From: Chloroflexota bacterium
GTDB lineage: Bacteria; Chloroflexota; Anaerolineae; Anaerolineales; UBA11579
Length of the DNA: 64,000 nt
NCBI GenBank assembly: GCA_013112575.1
Contig: JABFGG010000002.1
Location: 434,001 to 498,000, forward strand
Reading direction: 5' to 3'
The notes under the pieces were generated by a model. It ran no database searches and was not told where the DNA came from. It worked only from the letters and a program-made list of their open reading frames with translations. The position numbers and the translations under genes were made by a program. Numbering within the stretch: position 1 is the stretch's first letter; every line of letters starts with the position of its first letter. Shown piece by piece: positions 63,303 through 64,000 of the stretch.

Positions 63303-64000
63303 TTAGCGAGGCCAAGAGGCATCGATGTTTTCGAGTGCCGATGTCAGGTCTGTCGCGCCAGAGAAGTAATTGGTCATTTCTTCCCAGAACGAACCAGCGC
63401 CAACTTCACCAGGCATCAAGTCAGACCCATCGAAGCGGAAGCTGGTAGAAGCAGCCACGATCTCAGCTACACCACGTTCCACGTCATTGCCGTACCAGGA
63501 CAGTTCAGCGTCGAGGTGGGGGGAAAGTGCACCACCAGCGGCTAACCATTCTTTGACTGCCTCACCCTGGGTGAAGTAATGCATAACTGCACGGGCAGCG
63601 TTGGAATCTTTCATCAGGGACATGATGTCGCCAGCAACCAGGAAGGGCTTGCCATAAGCATCATCAATGCCAGGCAGATAGAAGAAGCCGTAATCTTCAC
63701 CAGCTACAGCACTTTCGGGGAAGAAGCTGGTGATGAAGTTACCCTGTTTGTGGAGCCAGCAGCGGGGCGGATCTTCGAACATCGGGGTGGGGGCGTCGCC
63801 GAATTCGGTGGTTACGATAGCGGCCGCACCACCGAATACGTAGTCTTCGCTCCAAACGCTGGAAAGAACTTCAGCGGCATTGGTTACTTCAGGAGAACTG
63901 AAGGCCAGGTCGCCGGCTACCCAGGCGTCGTAGTTTTCCAACGACGTGGTGCGCAGCATGATCTCTTCCATCCAGTCTGTGGCTACCCAACCAGTTGCGG
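63303..64000 (-). CDS. Sugar-binding protein of CUT1 ABC importer (N terminus outside window)
   Basis: The frame is open through base 64000, so only the C-terminal 232 residues are seen. Blocks such as WLHKQGNFITSFFP, FLVAGDIMSLMKD and SYFTQGE-like (MHYFTQGEAVKEWLA) are of the family 1 solute-binding type, near alpha-glucoside-binding proteins. First gene of the importer; its signal peptide lies to the right of the window. Confidence 0.85.
   Translation of the reverse strand, partial: ATGWVATDWMEEIMLRTTSLENYDAWVAGDLAFSSPEVTNAAEVLSSVWSEDYVFGGAAAIVTTEFGDAPTPMFEDPPRCWLHKQGNFITSFFPESAVAGEDYGFFYLPGIDDAYGKPFLVAGDIMSLMKDSNAARAVMHYFTQGEAVKEWLAAGGALSPHLDAELSWYGNDVERGVAEIVAASTSFRFDGSDLMPGEVGAGSFWEEMTNYFSGATDLTSALENIDASWPR

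Noticed and set aside
1..64000. CRISPR array, rRNA, prophage or insertion sequence
   Set aside because: No regular short repeats with spacers, no rRNA segments, and no transposase, integrase or phage structural proteins were seen.

Overview
The window looks like chromosomal DNA of a free-living Chloroflexota bacterium, probably Anaerolineae-like. That placement is inferred from gene style: Pro/Thr-rich linkers behind lipoprotein signals, Pst permeases with large extracytoplasmic insertions, a DUF8091-like protein, and a mix of Shine-Dalgarno and apparently leaderless starts. No rRNA or other marker is present to confirm it. Base composition is intermediate, with AT-richer stretches near 1.5-2.6 kb and 26.7-28.9 kb. 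I saw no transposase, prophage, integrase or CRISPR array.

Layout. 1-2.7 kb: 3' part of a membrane-anchored HExxH metallopeptidase-like gene, two small genes behind duplicated promoter segments, and tRNA-Met(CAT). 2.8-7.8 kb: fused E1 alpha/beta dehydrogenase, two uncharacterised membrane proteins, a plsY-like gene, tatA. 7.9-12.4 kb (minus): an overlapping rpoN / sensor kinase / sigma-54 activator operon, with a zinc-ribbon-like insert in sigma-54 and no DNA-binding domain on the activator. 12.6-18.9 kb (plus): trmFO, an M28/glutaminyl-cyclase-like enzyme, a soluble kinase, a DapL-like aminotransferase, hflX and a small membrane protein. 19-21.5 kb: carotenoid or triterpenoid pair (CrtB-like, CrtI-like) behind a CRP-type palindrome. 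21.6-24.6 kb (minus): pgi-rpiA-pgl with 4-base overlaps. 24.7-28.9 kb: a DUF8091-like protein divergent from a lone CpaF ATPase, then three AT-rich accessory genes including a duplicated-domain protein. 29.1-35 kb: dinB, a GT-C-like glycosyltransferase, a large Cys-repeat lipoprotein. 35-37.8 kb (minus): SGNH lipoprotein, plsC, cytochrome b5-like protein, xdhC in tight succession. 37.9-43.5 kb: a large membrane protein, TerC, TauE/SafE and Kef-type transporters.

43.6-51.1 kb is a phosphate regulon: phoB-phoR, then pstS-pstC-pstA-pstB-phoU. An array of TTAAC-like boxes with an 11-base period lies upstream of pstS and a strong hairpin lies between pstS and pstC. 51.2-64 kb is one minus-strand block. 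Read in transcription order it has an alpha-glucoside-type ABC importer (binding protein, MalF-like, MalG-like), a truncated GH1 beta-glucosidase remnant, a P-loop kinase, a sucrose-phosphorylase-family GH13 enzyme, trehalose synthase, a Ca2+-type P-ATPase and two tandem CBS/CorC paralogues. This suggests import and phosphorolysis or isomerisation of a disaccharide.

The most unusual items are the sigma-54 module, the Pho-box array, the extracytoplasmic insertions in PstC, PstA and the MalG-like permease, and the sugar cluster with its unassigned kinase.
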